A DNA stretch of 64,000 nucleotides from Quillaja saponaria (GCA_029379385.1 CM055611.1:15446062-15510061), one strand, 5' to 3'. Positions 23,690 to 35,058 are shown, counted from the first letter of the stretch. Made by a program: numbers and translations. The notes: generated from the sequence alone by a model not told the origin.

Positions 23690-24250
23690 TTCTCATTAAA
23701 AAGAGAAATTTGTAGTTTAATTATTAATTTGATTAGAAATTTGTTTGATTAAATCCGCTAACATGTTGGGTTTAGAAAGAAAAACACGGATTTCCTTTTA
23801 TCTCATGAGGGATTTGTATGTGAGATTTGAACAAAATTTTATTCCAAAAAGTGTATTTATTTATTATTAATAATTTGTTTATTTCTCTTTGAAACAGATT
23901 CTGAGTATACAGGAGAGGATGGATCTGGAAATACTATCTGGATGATAGATTAGTGCTGGAGAGCGAGATGGGTCCAGACTCACATAGATTTGTTTGCTTT
24001 TATTTTTTTTTATCACTCAAATTTCAATTGTTTTAGGTATGATTTAAAGGTTTGATTGTTTGTGTTGTCACAAAAAGAGCAGCTACACTCTCAAGCGAAA
24101 AAGACACTAAAAATTGATAACCATATAAAGACTATTTTAAGAATAATAATGATAATATGCATCACATAATATATTACAAATCTTGTTTTTATATTTTATT
24201 TATATGATCATAAAAAATTAAAAGTTAATAATTATTATTAATAAATTTTC
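23690..24250. repeat. block A segment matching 63,280-63,730
   Basis: Includes 'aaaaagagaaatttgt', 'atggatttg', 'ggatctggaaata', 'ttttaggtat', 'gagacactaa...ataaccatataaagac' and 'atatgcatcaca'. No reading frame is conserved between the copies. Confidence 0.7.
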
Positions 24251-24366
24251 ATATTAAACGGGAAAATATTCACTTGTATATGAATTTATTCTTTAGATTT
24301 TATATTTTGGAAAAATCAACAACAACTAGTTGTTTTGATATCAATATTCATTTTTTAAGTAAATTA
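24251..24366 (+). repeat. 116-bp direct repeat, left copy, flanking a LINE piece
   Basis: 'atattaaacgggaaaatatt' to 'gtaaatta' is repeated at 24,757-24,873. Block B (63,737 onward) has one copy, so the second copy arose together with the LINE piece in between. Confidence 0.8.
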
Positions 24367-24756
24367 TATATTGATAAAGGAGGAGGCTTGCAATAGTTTG
24401 ATGGCTAGCTTAAAACTAGTCAAACCCTATGAAGATAAATCCTACAGAATATTTGTTTGGAAGTAACCCTCTTAGCGACGTGTTGCATCGGACCCTAGAG
24501 ATAGTGAAAAATGAGCAAAGGTTGGGTCATCACATCCTTAGTGGCGCACCACACTGGCATCCTGGTGTAGTGAAAAATGAGTAAGGGTTCTCACTTCGAG
24601 GGCAGGTGCTGGTAAATAAGCTAGTCTAAGAAAAGATTTGCATAGGTACTTAGAACATAGGGACTCTTATTGGTAAAATGAAAGAACTGGTAGATACTAT
24701 GTGTAGAAGGAAGATTAGTATTGCTTGCTTGCAAGAAACTAAGTGGGTAGGAGAAA
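24367..24756 (+). mobile_element. LINE 5' region with endonuclease start, truncated at its 3' side
   Basis: The right part (24,642-24,755) reads IGT, a stop, then NIGTLIGKMKELVDTMCRRK and ISIACLQETKWVGE. This is the start of the apurinic-type endonuclease domain of plant L1-type LINE ORF2. The residue changed to a stop is normally Trp in 'GTWN(I/V)GTL', and LQETKW holds the metal-binding Glu. The sequence before it (24,440-24,630, GC-richer, 'tagtgaaaaatgag' twice) resembles LINE 5' leader. Copies cut at the 3' side are unusual, since normal LINE truncation removes the 5' end. The 116-bp direct repeats around it are longer than typical target duplications. Confidence 0.8.
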
Positions 24757-25020
24757 ATATTAAACTGAAAAATATTCACTTGCGTATGAATTTATTCGTT
24801 AAATTTTATATTTTGGAAAAATCAACAACAACTAGTTTGTTTTGATATCAATATTTATTTTTGAAGTAAATTACATTCTTCTCTTTTGAGATTTACTAAA
24901 ATGATACTAAGATCTAAAATTTAGAATATATGACACACACCTCCCTTAGATTTACAAAAAAACTAAAGGTGTTAAAAATAATTTCAGAAAAAATACTTGA
25001 AAAATCCTAAAGTTTTCTTT

Positions 25021-25515
25021 AAAATATCAAAATGTCTTATTTTAGATTTTTATTATGTTCAAATGAGTATTATATACTTACTTTTTTTATTGTACCCTCC
25101 ATTTTTACTAATTTTTCTTCAAACTAATACATGATGTTAAATTTAATTTTATATTATGTACATGTGATAATTCGATGTCAAATAAGAAATAAATAAAATA
25201 TAAATAAAAACTAAAAAGAAAATGAAAATAGTCTATTACAAGCTTTTATTATGTTTTGTTTTTTTTTTTAATATTGGCTGGGTCTTGAAATTATGTTAGG
25301 ATTGGCCGAGTCGTCCATGTCAACTTGGGTCAACTGCTATTCCTACTTTTAGGCCTAATCTATCCCGATATAACACTCGGTTGATAGTCCAACCAGCCAG
25401 GTACGGTTGGTCTGGATTTCAAAAAATTAGTTTAAAAAATAGATTTCTGTAAGTTCTTTAAATAATAGTTACTACACTTATATTTTTCTAATCATCTTTT
25501 GGAGTGATTTGATCT
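25021..25515. other. AT-rich DNA, partly similar to 56,100-56,215
   Basis: 'aatctatcccgatataacac' and 'gagtttcaaaatatta'-like wording is shared with block B near 56,130-56,200, outside the collinear order. No gene was seen. Confidence 0.4.
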
Positions 25516-25816
25516 GCTAGAGAGCGTGAGCTTGCTAATGCACCAGAAGCTTCTCAACCCATTATCGACGATGCTTAATTTATGGGTACGAATATTTGGT
25601 GGTAAGAAACACGGATACTATTATGAGTTTGGAGGATGCTTGGACTCTCAGGCACTTAGCCAATACAGCTTGAACAATGTTGACAACACTGGAACTTCTT
25701 TCCCACCTCTTCCACCTATGATCACTCTATAAATAGCTACATTGCTTAGGCAAATAGTGAAGGAGAAACTTGTTGCATTCAGAGGATCTCAACCACCACA
25801 GTCGTCATCTCATTTA
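25516..25816 (+). pseudogene. plant CACTA-type (Ptta/En/Spm) transposase-like fragment
   Basis: Two frames join across a frameshift near 25,575. The first reads ARERELANAPEASQPIIDDA. The second reads LWVRIFGGKKHGYYYEFGG, SQALSQYSLNNVDNTGTSF and PPLPP, then, after one stop at 25,730, LLRQIVKEKLVAF and RGSQPPQSS. The pattern of an acidic 'DxA-LW' start, then 'GGKKxGxxYxxGG', then a Pro/Gln-rich linker fits the C-terminal part of proteins annotated as plant transposase (Ptta/En/Spm family). I judge this from memory of the family, without alignment. With a frameshift and a stop it is not functional. CACTA termini lie about 2 kb to the right. Confidence 0.5.
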
Positions 25817-26431
25817 AGTAACATAAAACTTGATTTAATCTTTTTTTTCCTTATAATTTTAGTTTTTGTGAACTGTCATATGATATGGTGGAATGGAATT
25901 TAGTTACTCAATTGTAGTTTATGTTGTTTATTATTATCTAGGAAAGTAACTTGAAAACTATAAAATTTTACAGAAAAAAAAAAGGGAAAGATTTTTAGTT
26001 AAGAAGGTTGATAAAGTACTTAATGTCATTATGTATAAATAACAAGGTACCCCTCTCTGTTTTGTGAAGAATTAGATGCCTCGACAATGACAAACTATTT
26101 GAGACAGGTCCTTTGGAGATTGGAATTTCTAGGGTTTCCCAGTCTTGTTGGTTTTAAATTATTTACTATGATTGTAAAATTATTTTCTTACTATACTGAT
26201 CACCAGTAAAAGAGGTTTTACTACAGCATGCTGTAACATATAGTGCTACTTTTTACGCATTAAAGATTAAAGATAATTTGGTGTTCAAGGCCATACACTG
26301 TTCAATTTATTGAATAGACTTGTTCTTATCTTCTTGATCTTGAATTTTTTGAATAGTTTTAGTTTTTAACTGCTTTAGAAGATTGGTTCTAAACCTTTCT
26401 CCTCTTGATTATTAATCTATATTTTGGATAA
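25817..26431. other. AT-rich DNA, no gene seen
   Basis: May be the remainder of the transposon carrying the 25,516-25,816 fragment. No terminal repeat was recognised. Confidence 0.35.
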
Positions 26432-26752
26432 TTATGATGTTGATTTATCTTTTAGGATTTATTTTATTTAGTGATAAGATTATTTCTTAGAATTTTATTT
26501 CAATTGATATTGCATTACTTCAAGTTTTATCTTAGAAGAGTTTAACTTTATTTCAAATTGTACTCTTATTTGTACAAATAGAAGTTCTCAGTCAATTGCA
26601 AAGTGTGCCAACTGGAAATATCACTTATGTGCCAAGTAAAATACAAGTGTGTGCCATTTTATGAACAATAAATTCATTTATTCTTAATTCTTTTTTCTCT
26701 TAAATAATATAATTGTGGTGGTTCTAGTTAACAGTGCTTCCAGACTCTAACA
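26432..26752. mobile_element. possible solo LTR of a copia-type element
   Basis: Begins 'tgttgatttatc' and ends 'gactctaaca' (TG...CA). It contains a 'tgaacaataaattcatttatt' stretch like the polyadenylation part of Ty1-copia LTRs. No 5-bp target duplication is evident and no second copy was seen, so the call is weak. Repeat unit U begins directly to its right. Confidence 0.3.
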
Positions 26753-26757
26753 TCTCT

Positions 26758-27593
26758 AATTCCTTTGCGGAGACAAGGCATCTCTTGCTTATAAAATGCC
26801 ATGAATAACTTTCTAACACACTTTCTATTGCCTGGTATCTTAAGTCATATCATCTTACGAAGAGAGAAAAGCAAAGGGTAGACATCATATCTTTTTCTTC
26901 AATTTTATAGGTAAGTCTTGAAATGAAAAGAAATAACATTAACAGCCAATTAATATGCATTCACTATTGTCTCATCAATTTGCTTCTATATAGTCATTTT
27001 GCAAGGGACTCAAACCAACACCTGTCTACATCAGAGATTGTATAACAACAAACATTTAGATACATGTGTTTCTATATATATAATATACTATATACATTTC
27101 ATATTCATCAGAATAGATATATGAAAAATGTAGAGAACTATCTTATGTTTATATATGTTGTTCATAAATTCAACTTTTTTATTGACAAAAATAAAAGTAT
27201 ATGATATATATGTGTATAGATGTAAATGATAGTACTGGCACTTTAACACTACTAAAAGAGATCATAGATATGTATGTAAATGTATATGCTATTTCATTCC
27301 ATGGTATTTACTGTCCATGTATTGTTAATTTAAAAAAATTGTCTTGTGAAAACACTAGGAATCTCTGCGGGTTAAAGCAAAAATTTATTGTTTGGTGAAG
27401 TATGACAAATAGATTTTCAAATTGGTGAAGCATGATGACAAATTGTGCTCCAATAAAGTGGTACTAAATGTGGACAATTTCTTAGGTGATTTCTTTTGTC
27501 TCTGAGAAAGGCTTCACGCATGTGTTGATAGTGCATACCAGTTAGAGGAGCTGAGGCTCTTTTAGGATGCTTAGGGTCAACATCAAATTGAGT
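26758..27593. repeat. repeat unit U, copy 1 (partner 29,419-30,250)
   Basis: An 836-bp stretch closely similar to 29,419-30,250 along its whole length, from 'cctttgc(g/a)gagacaaggca' to 'gtcaacatcaaattgagt'. Its right end holds the minus-strand frame described separately. The copies are separated by a CACTA fragment and a copia fragment. Confidence 0.85.
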
Positions 27594-27602
27594 TATGAAC
27601 AA
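27417..27602 (-). CDS. short conserved frame at end of unit U, unidentified
   Basis: The minus-strand frame ends QFDVDPKHPKRA...ALTGMH...CPHLVPLYWSTICHHASPI-stop. The second copy (30,074-30,250) keeps the same frame, length and stop with mostly conservative changes (QFDVDPKHPKGA, CPHLVPLYWNTICNHASPI). That suggests a former terminal exon of a real protein rather than chance. The Met at 27,602 is unlikely to be the true start, because the similarity between copies begins only at TQFDV, where an intron border or breakpoint may lie. I do not recognise the family. It may be a captured gene end within a transposon. Confidence 0.35.
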   Translation of the reverse strand: MFITQFDVDPKHPKRASAPLTGMHYQHMREAFLRDKRNHLRNCPHLVPLYWSTICHHASPI

Positions 27603-27635
27603 ATGATATACTTTGACTTAACATTTTAAAAATAT

Positions 27636-28545
27636 TACTACAAGAAAACTACACGTTATTGATAATAAGGTTTGTCGGTAATGAGATCAAATTTAGTAGG
27701 AAAAATTTAGGTGAAGACTTCATTGACCAAAGGGTTGTTTGATAATTACCAACCAAAATTTGTCGGCAAAGTTGGTTGGCAAAAGTGTTTTGGTAAATAA
27801 ATAAGATTGGTCGGTAATTACTGACTAACTAGAAGGTTGGTAGGTAATTACCAACCAACCAGAAGGTCGATCGATAAGACCTACCAAACTCTGGTGGTGG
27901 GTCAATAATTACCACCAACCTAATGGTTTGTCTATAACCACAGAATTCTAGCAAATTTTTTGATTTTACTGACCATTACTTGGTTGGTTGGTAATGATGA
28001 TCAGTAATAATCAAGATTCCTCTTTTAATCATTTTAAAAAAAAAAAAATCATAATAATTTCAATAAATACCTGTTTTACAATTACTATTTTATAAACTAA
28101 TACTGAAAATTAAATATATTAAAGAATTAAAATACAATTTTTATATAATTATTAAAGTAATTAATCAACATAATGTAACATGCTTAAATATAATATCGTA
28201 TAATATTATCCATTTATATATCATAAAAGTAAAAACTAATAGCTAATTATTCTCATGAAAGTCCTCATTGTGCTATTGATCATTCTGGGCATCTTCTCAT
28301 CCCAAATTAACTTCACCATGATTTTTATAAATAGAAGAAGCCCTCATACGATCCTGTTGAAATAAAATAACTAATTAACATATAATAAGGACAATGAGTA
28401 AACAAGGGAAAAAAAAAAATACAAGTTATGATCTTAACTAAAGCAAAGTGAATCTTTAAGAACGATGCGTCAAAACTATTCTATCTCTGCTGTGCGTTTG
28501 ACTTCGTGGACAGCTCATGATTGTGCTTCTTCTCTTCTCTACTGT
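27636..28545 (+). mobile_element. CACTA element, left end only (block C copy)
   Basis: Starts with a worn terminus ('tactacaagaaaact' for CACTACAAGAAA). It is followed to about 27,960 by many subterminal motifs of the type 'ggttggtaggtaatta' and their complements, the pattern bound by CACTA transposases. It matches 35,759-36,161 and then 42,903-43,300 of the block D copy. The left flank 'gacttaacattttaaaaa' is also shared (35,738-35,755). The right end is missing: from about 28,550 the sequence passes into the copia fragment. There is no coding content, so it is non-autonomous. Confidence 0.75.
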
Positions 28546-28559
28546 GCATTTTGAAAAAT

Positions 28560-29418
28560 AAAGTTCGAGGGTCAAAGTAGTTAAGTAGAATTTAGTTCGA
28601 GATTCTGTACACAGGTCTGTACAGGACCTGATATGTAAGATTTGCTGTAGGAATACTTAACTAACAATAAAGAAATCATGGCATTGATTAGTGTAAAGCC
28701 ACTAAGAAAGTTAAGTATTATTCATAAGAACCACAAAATATAGACTCACATAAACACTCTGAATGATTAAGTATTCATGTTTATATAATGGATATAAGTG
28801 TAGATTCAAAAAAATCTACTTCATAATACATCAGCTTGCTTTGATGGGAGAGTTATATCTTGGAGAAGCAAATAGTAATTGCTTAATCTACTATTAAAGT
28901 ATAATTCATTACATGCTATTAAGCCAAGTTACAGGCTTTCTGGTGGAGGAATTTTAATATTGGGTTGAGAGTTGTCAAATCTAAAGCAATGCCAACAAAA
29001 GTTCATTATAACAACTTAGCTGCAATGTTATCTTTTTTGTAGGAATAGAAAGTTGATATGATGAAAAACATATCAATATAAAATGTCTTGTTGTTAGAGA
29101 TTATATTAAGAAGCATAAAGTGAATATCTTGAATATCTGTAATAGAGTAATGTTTGAAGATCCCACGATTGAAGGACTGCCGTTCATACACATTTTATTA
29201 GTTCAATCAAAGATTAATCTTGCTTACTTGAACGAGATCTCATATGACATTTGTAGAATAAAGTTTGACATTAAAGTTGTTGTATACATAAAGAATATGT
29301 CAAAAAAATAAAGTAGGACCCTTATAAATGGCTCAATAAGATTCTATTCGTAAAGTTTTTACTTATAAGTTAGTCTGTTCAAGAGAATCAAGCATGTGAT
29401 ACATGAAAGGGAGTATTC
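28560..29418 (+). mobile_element. decayed Ty1-copia fragment, RNase H end (block C copy)
   Basis: Paralogous to 44,620-45,455. In broken frames one can follow KSKAMPTKVHYNNLAAM, then KCLVVRDYIKKHKVNILNI and FEDPTIEGLPFIH. These match the end of copia RNase H, where families have 'PT..CDN..A', 'KHIDIKYLVVRDxI' and 'ADPLTKGLP'. The frame at 29,120-29,311 is the last part of this. The many frameshifts and the changed 'ADP' block mark it as dead. No LTR could be attached with confidence. Confidence 0.65.
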
Positions 29419-30250
29419 AACTCCTTTGCAGAGACAAGGCATCTCTTATAAAATAACATGAATAACTTTCTAACGCACTTTCCGTTGCCTGGTATCTTAA
29501 GTCAAGTAAAGGGTAGACATCTCTTTATCTTTTTCTTTAATTTTATGGGTAAGTCTTGAAATGAAATGACATAACATTAACTTATCACATTAACAGCTAA
29601 TTAATATGCATTCACTATTGTCTCATCAATTTACTTCTGTATAATCATTATGCAAGGGACTCAAACCTACACCTATCTAACATCAGAGATGGTAAAATAA
29701 CATACATTTAGATACATGTGTTTCTATATATATAATATACTATATACATTTCATATTCATCAGAATATATAAAGGAAAAATGTAGTGAACTATCTTATGT
29801 TTATTTATGTAGTTCATAAATTCAATTTTTTTATTGACAAAAATAAAAATATTATGATATATATTGTATAGATGTAAATGATAGTAATGGCACTTTAACG
29901 CTACTAAAAGAGATTATAGATGTGCATGTGAATGTATATGCTATTTAATTTCATTTTCATGGTAGTACTGTTTATGTACTTTTAATTAAAAATAAGTGTC
30001 TTGTGAAAACACTAGGAATCTCTGCATGTTAAAGAAAAAATTGAATGTTTGATGAAATATGAAAAATGGATTTTCAGATTGGTGAAGCATGATTACAAAT
30101 TGTGTTCCAATAAAGTGGTACTAAATGTGGACAGTTTCTTAGGTGCTTTCTTTTGTCTCCGAGAAAGGCTTCACACATTTGTTGACAGTGCATTCCAGTT
30201 AGAGCAGTTGTAGCTCCTTTAGGATGCTTAGGGTCAACATCAAATTGAGT
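29419..30250. repeat. repeat unit U, copy 2
   Basis: Partner of 26,758-27,593. Its left border lies exactly where the copia fragment ends ('gagtattcaa'). The block D copia fragment continues with different sequence at that point (45,456 onward). Unit U was therefore added in block C after the C/D duplication, or lost in D. The minus-strand frame at 30,074-30,250 parallels 27,417-27,593. Confidence 0.8.
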
Positions 30251-30623
30251 ACTTGGTGTAGAAGCTTAAGAGTTTGTCTCACTTATATTTGGCATATTTT
30301 TCTGCTCTCCTTATTTTTCAACTTTTTATTGTATACCTTATCTGAAAGGTACACATACCATACCAGACTATTGTCTTTTTACAAGTTTGGTAGACAGATT
30401 TTCTTGTCTTACAATCTTCGGAGCTTGCTTATTCTCTACTAGTTAAATATGGCTTAGTGACCTAATCTCAATCTTTATATGTACATTTATTGCAGGAGAA
30501 TGTAAAGGTTGGCACACTTTGTTTGGAATTGGTATTATACTTGTGACATTAGTTACTATTGTAGCTTAATTATAGTTTTTCTTGAGACATCTCATTCCTT
30601 TTATACCTGTAAGACTAAAAAAT
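30251..30623. other. intergenic DNA, no gene seen
   Basis: Joins unit U to the long LTR. The open frame at 30,224-30,442 crosses the border of the repeat and is probably accidental. Confidence 0.45.
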
Positions 30624-32726
30624 TGTCACACTCCCAAATGGAAGTATAACTGGCTGAATGAATGGTTGTTCATACCCCTATAACCTTGAACATGCAAGTA
30701 GTGTGCATCACAACTTAAAACAAATTATAGTTAATACTATCGAGATACTATAGAGTTAAAATAAAATAGGGTATCAACAATTAAACGTAAAACAATTATT
30801 GAAAATATTAACAGAGGTTGCCTGTATAACGGAACATACCTATAATACAAACAACCTGGTTACAAAATCAATAGCAAATTATAACATTAGCATATATAGA
30901 GGAGCTCTACTCCTAACAAACATGTAATCACTGTAATGAACTCAATATATACATATAACAATAATGCATAACATCTAGAGTGATTGCAAGTGTTATCTGT
31001 TACGCTCCAAATATGCGATATCCAAAATATACCTTGTCGCAATAGAATCGGCAGGTAACAATTTTTGTTTACGATCAACAGTGGAATTCCTGAAAACTAA
31101 AAAAAAACAACAACAAATGAAAGAATAAGTCGCGAGGACTCAGTGAGCAAATTATATACCATATGGGTACCAACATCATACAACACATATATCCTAGTTT
31201 AAGATTCATATTTAAATTTATTTATGCACGTACATGAATATCATGGTCATATGATCACAGTTCATTCAATTCACATTTTCAAGATAGCAAACAAATCATA
31301 TAAGCAAAGCAACAATTAACAATCTAAGGACCAACGAGTAACTCAACCCCGCACAACAATATCTCCTCCTACCGGGCATTTAAGCACCCATACAAAAAGT
31401 AATTCTTTGTACACAAATCCATCTCACTGGGACTGAACACTCCAATTGATTTCAAAATAATTGTCAGAATCAAAATAACTCATATCAACTTTCAATTTCA
31501 AGTAGCCTAGGTGTACCTGGACTTTACGTAAAAAAAATACAAACCATTTTTCAGAAAAATTTTACTTTGTTGGCTCTTATCAAACACAGTCAATGTTAAA
31601 CACATATCATCTAATTAAATCACTAAAATCACTTATTTACTTAATTTCTTTATCATTGTGCATCATTCCAAATATATATTTAATTACACCCAAAAATCTG
31701 ATAACCATAAACCACATAATTTATTCACTAGCTCACGGATATGACTTGTCAGTCTGTCTAGTCTGTGACGGTATTGAAATGTCTTCGACACGCTCTGGAG
31801 CTAAAAATTATAAATTCATAGGATAGTAATAATCACTCCAAACTTAATTCGACGGTTTCTTAATTGTACGTAACTATGTCTAGTATGTTTCTTAAAGTAA
31901 GGTTAAATAATTTGATATACATTTATTAAGTTAACTTCCTTAATTTAACGTTACTCTATATATATATATATATTGTTCAATTTTAATTTCCATTATACTA
32001 TGTACATGTAATTCGTACATATACATATTTAGGTCCATTATCACAAATTCTTGATTCATAGTTTTCACTAATTTACTTTGTTTAATCAAGTTTTTCCTAA
32101 CCTCCTAAACAACTAACGTATTCTCACAATACCTGATTACTTATACATCCATGTATATATATATGTGTCAGTTTAGCAGAATTACCCTTAAACTACCCCT
32201 CCAATCACATGGCCAGAATTTCAATTAGTCCTTCGACCAAGTTCATACACCCTTACAATAACCTTCTCTTTGACAACCACTTTACAAGCAACGTATCTCA
32301 ATTCTAGGAAATTAAATTTTAAAGGCTTATACCCCATCAATTGCTTCACACACACCACCATCCAAACCAAATTCACTCACCTCATATACCTCCTTCTCTC
32401 CCATTGAAGTCAGTCACAAAACTGAAAAAAAAAAAAACAGGGCTTTTAGGACTTACTGCTTACTACCCAAAATAAAGCAGCGGCTACAACCTTTTTCATT
32501 CCCTTAATTTCATCAAACAACCACCCCAACATAGAACAAGATTCAACAAGAAAAATTGGAACCCCAAAGGAATGAATAGCAGCACTAATTGACCGCCAGC
32601 CCCTAAGTAATTCAAATTCAGCTCCTAATCTCTAGAGCAACCCAGTTTTGTTCACAAAAAAAAAAAAAAAAAAAGACTCACCAACCACTTAAGCTTGCTA
32701 CCTGCAAGTAAATGAACTTACAGCTG

Positions 32727-32762
<36 letters not shown>

Positions 32763-32985
32763 GGATGAAGAATGAAAAAGGAATATAGTCTATCTGTTAG
32801 GCTTAGCACAGCAAGGAAGTGAAATAGGGAAGCCATAAGTCGGTCACCAAGAGTGATAAGAGTCAAAAATTCATAAAATGCTAAACTAATGGCCTTGACT
32901 TTGTTTACTAGTTTGTGGTACATATTTACTCACTTTACTAGCAATCATGGTTCCTTATCTTATTATATATATATATATATATGTG
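30624..32985. mobile_element. long LTR of a retrotransposon, block C copy, interrupted
   Basis: Begins 'tgtcacactccc', as do 36,162 ('tgtcacacctcc') and 45,698 ('tgtcacaccccc'). The three share landmarks in the same order: '(a/g)actc(a/c)gtgagt' near 31,137, 'caacgagtaactcaacc', 'ctaccgggca', 'ccatc...ggactgaacactc' and 'cctaggtgtacctgg'. Elements with such 3-kb LTRs in plants are mostly Ty3-gypsy or non-coding LARD derivatives, and I infer this without protein evidence. This copy stops in a TA-rich stretch where the copia element at 32,986 begins. A 34-base A-run lies at 32,727-32,760. Confidence 0.65.
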
Positions 32986-33157
32986 TGTAAAACCTAAAAA
33001 GAGATATCCAAAGTGATTTGATGAATTGGATGAGAATTTCTCATACCAAGGTAATATATTTATACTACAAGATTGTATGGAGTACATGTAAGTTAACTAT
33101 ACATAAATAAGGAAACTATAAATAAGAAAATAAGCTTTCTATATTTACACTTTAACA
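32986..33157 (-). repeat. copia 3' LTR (minus orientation)
   Basis: Reads tgttaaagtg...ggttttaca on the minus strand (TG...CA). About 172 bp, similar to 35,059-35,245. On the minus strand it is preceded by 'cagcttgaaaatgag', in the place of the polypurine tract. Confidence 0.8.
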
Positions 33158-33372
33158 CTCATTTTCAAGCTGGAGCATAAAGATTATATGTTTTAAGCTT
33201 GTTACATAAATATCACAGTCGGTTTGCTGCCAAAGATTTTATGAATAAGTCTGCTAACTGATCTTCTAATTTTGCATATGTGATCTTGATTGTATTATCC
33301 ATAAGCTTCTCAATGAACGAAATAACAATCAACTTCTATATGTTTTGTCATTGTTCATCACATAGTTCATCG
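33158..33372 (-). pseudogene. copia RNase H C-terminal fragment
   Basis: On the minus strand, in broken frames: MNNDKTYRS, then pieces matching the 'DNTIK', 'KLEDQLADLFIKSL' and 'CNKLKTYNLYAPA' region that closes copia polyproteins just before the 3' LTR. Directly adjoins the LTR at 33,157. Confidence 0.7.
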
Positions 33373-33389
33373 GTATGTCTACCTCTAAA

Positions 33390-34600
33390 AAATCTAAAAT
33401 CGGTCATGGTTAAGGAGGTCGGGACCTAAACGTCCCCAGTGCACTCATTGTAACAAGATAGGCCACACCAGGAAAAAGTGTTACCAACTGATTTGTTATC
33501 CGGATCCTACAGCTAACATTGTTCAGTCAGCCAATTCAGTTGAAATTTCACCATTTAAAGACAAGCATTTTAATATCTCATTATCAGCTACGGAATATGA
33601 TAAGTTCTTATAGTATCAAGCTACCCAGCAATCTTCTCATGGTAATTCTGTCTCCTGCCTCTCTCAGACCTCTTCTGACACTTGGATTCTTGATTTTAGT
33701 GCCTCTGATCACATATCTGGTAACCCTAAACTTTTTTCTAGTATTAGTAATCTATTTTCACTTTCCACTATCACTATAGTTAATTGTTTCACAACCATTA
33801 CTAAAGGTATAGGTCAAGCTACACCATTATCTTCTTTACCTTTAGAGTCTATGCTTTATGTACCAAAATGTTCATTCAGTCTAATTCTATTAGTCAATTG
33901 ACTCGTTCTCTCAATTGTTTTGTCACTTTCATTGATGATTCATTTACTATACAGGACCAACGTATGGGATGAACGATTGGCACAGGGCGTGAGTCATAGG
34001 GCCTCTACCATCTTACCCTACTACATACATCTTAGTGGCTTGCCCTACAGATGTGTCACCTATTCTCATTCACAGTCGATTGGGTCATCCTAGTCTATCC
34101 AAGCTTCAAAAGGTGGTTCCTCGTTTGTCATCCTTATTATCTTTAAATTGTGAGTCATGTCAGCTTGGCAAGCAAACACGTACTTCGTTTCCAAAGTATA
34201 GTCATTTTATAGCAGAGTCTTCTTTTCATCTTATTCATACTAATGTTTGGGGTCCTAGATGTGTTAGTTCATTTTTGAGATTTTAGTATTTTGTAACATT
34301 TATTGATGATGACTATTCTCGTTGCATGTGGTTATTTTTAATGAAAAATTGTTTTGAATTATTTTCTATATTCTAATAATTTTGTGCTGAAATTAAAACA
34401 CAATTTGGTGTTTCTATTCATATTTTGGGTAGTGATAATGCACGTGACTACTTTTCTATATCATTTCAGCACTTTATAACATCTCAAGGTATGCTGCATC
34501 AATCATCTTGTTCTCACACCCTCAACAAAATTGAGTTGTTGAGCGCAAAAATAGATGTTTAATCGAAACAGCTCGCACTCTATTACTTCATGGTATCATA
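33390..34600 (+). pseudogene. copia gag zinc knuckle, protease, GAG-pre-integrase and integrase fragment
   Basis: In order: a CX2CX4HX4C zinc knuckle, CTHCNKIGHTRKKC (33,440-33,481); the protease start DTWILDFSASDHISG (33,677 onward), in which the usual catalytic D-S/T-G reads D-F-S, so it would be inactive; IHSRLGHPSLSKLQKV with NCESCQLGKQTR (34,060-34,190), the HHCC pre-integrase zinc site; WGPRCV...YFVTFIDDDYSR with the first catalytic Asp; LGSDNARDYF with the second; and a degraded block around 34,520-34,590 where the catalytic Glu region should be. Several stops interrupt it. Confidence 0.9.
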
Positions 34601-34700
34601 ACTTAGGGAGAGAAAACCCTAATTTTTATTTTCTGTTGTGTTTCTTTCCAGCATGTCTCTTTATTGCTGTGTTTCATTCCAGCAATATGACTACTGTTCA
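34593..34700 (+). mobile_element. leader-like piece inside the copia integrase
   Basis: 'tggtatcataacttaggga' followed by 'gagaaaaccctaattttt' looks like a primer-binding site and leader of an LTR element. It interrupts the integrase reading between 'ETARTLLLHG'-type sequence and LTAYYLINHMSSS (34,711-34,750). The junction sits on the shared string 'catggtat', as expected for template switching during reverse transcription. Confidence 0.5.
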
Positions 34701-34770
34701 TCGGGGATAATGTACTTACTGCATACTACCTTATTAATCATATGTCATCTTCTACATTGCATAACACAAA

Positions 34771-34829
34771 TCCAATTCATCAAAACACTTTGGGTATCTC
34801 TCTTTTAGGTTTTACATGGTATTAGAGCT
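34771..34829 (+). repeat. copia LTR end plus primer-binding site, plus orientation
   Basis: 'tccaattcatcaaaacactt' to 'ggttttaca' (46 bp) is the reverse complement of the inner end of the two outer LTRs. 'tggtattagagct' follows, matching the usual initiator-tRNA-Met primer site (tggtatcagagc). The same site in reverse complement lies at 35,046-35,058, so the two leaders face each other across 34,830-35,045. Confidence 0.75.
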
Positions 34830-35058
34830 TCACTCTTGAAAATCAATCAATTTGTTACAAGAAGAGAGGTCCATTTAATTATAAGGATTATGAAGTCCTC
34901 CAGCCTTAGCAATGTGGGAATTCACACATTGACACCCTCTCATGAGGAACGTGGAGATCCGAAATTATGAGGTGGAGCCCATTAGTCGTGGGATGATCAA
35001 TTGTCGGGTGTGGGCATAATAGAGCTACCCATCAGTCGTGAGCCTAGCTCTAATACCA

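Larger units (their letters stand above)
12744..25020. repeat. segmental duplication block A (partner: block B, 48,702-64,000)
   Basis: Anchors run in the same order and orientation as in block B: 12,751-12,993 with 48,711-48,870; 14,630-15,300 with 49,140-49,790; FKBP-like exons 15,428-16,049 with 50,022-50,720; 16,240-16,670 with 50,860-51,215; 16,700-16,800 with 51,945-52,040; 18,890-20,300 with 57,240-58,400; 23,700-24,366 and 24,870-25,020 with 63,280-64,000. Each copy carries its own insertions and deletions. Block A has gained a PLD fragment, a MITE-like element, a MULE-like element and LINE pieces. It has lost the first FKBP exons. Confidence 0.8.
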
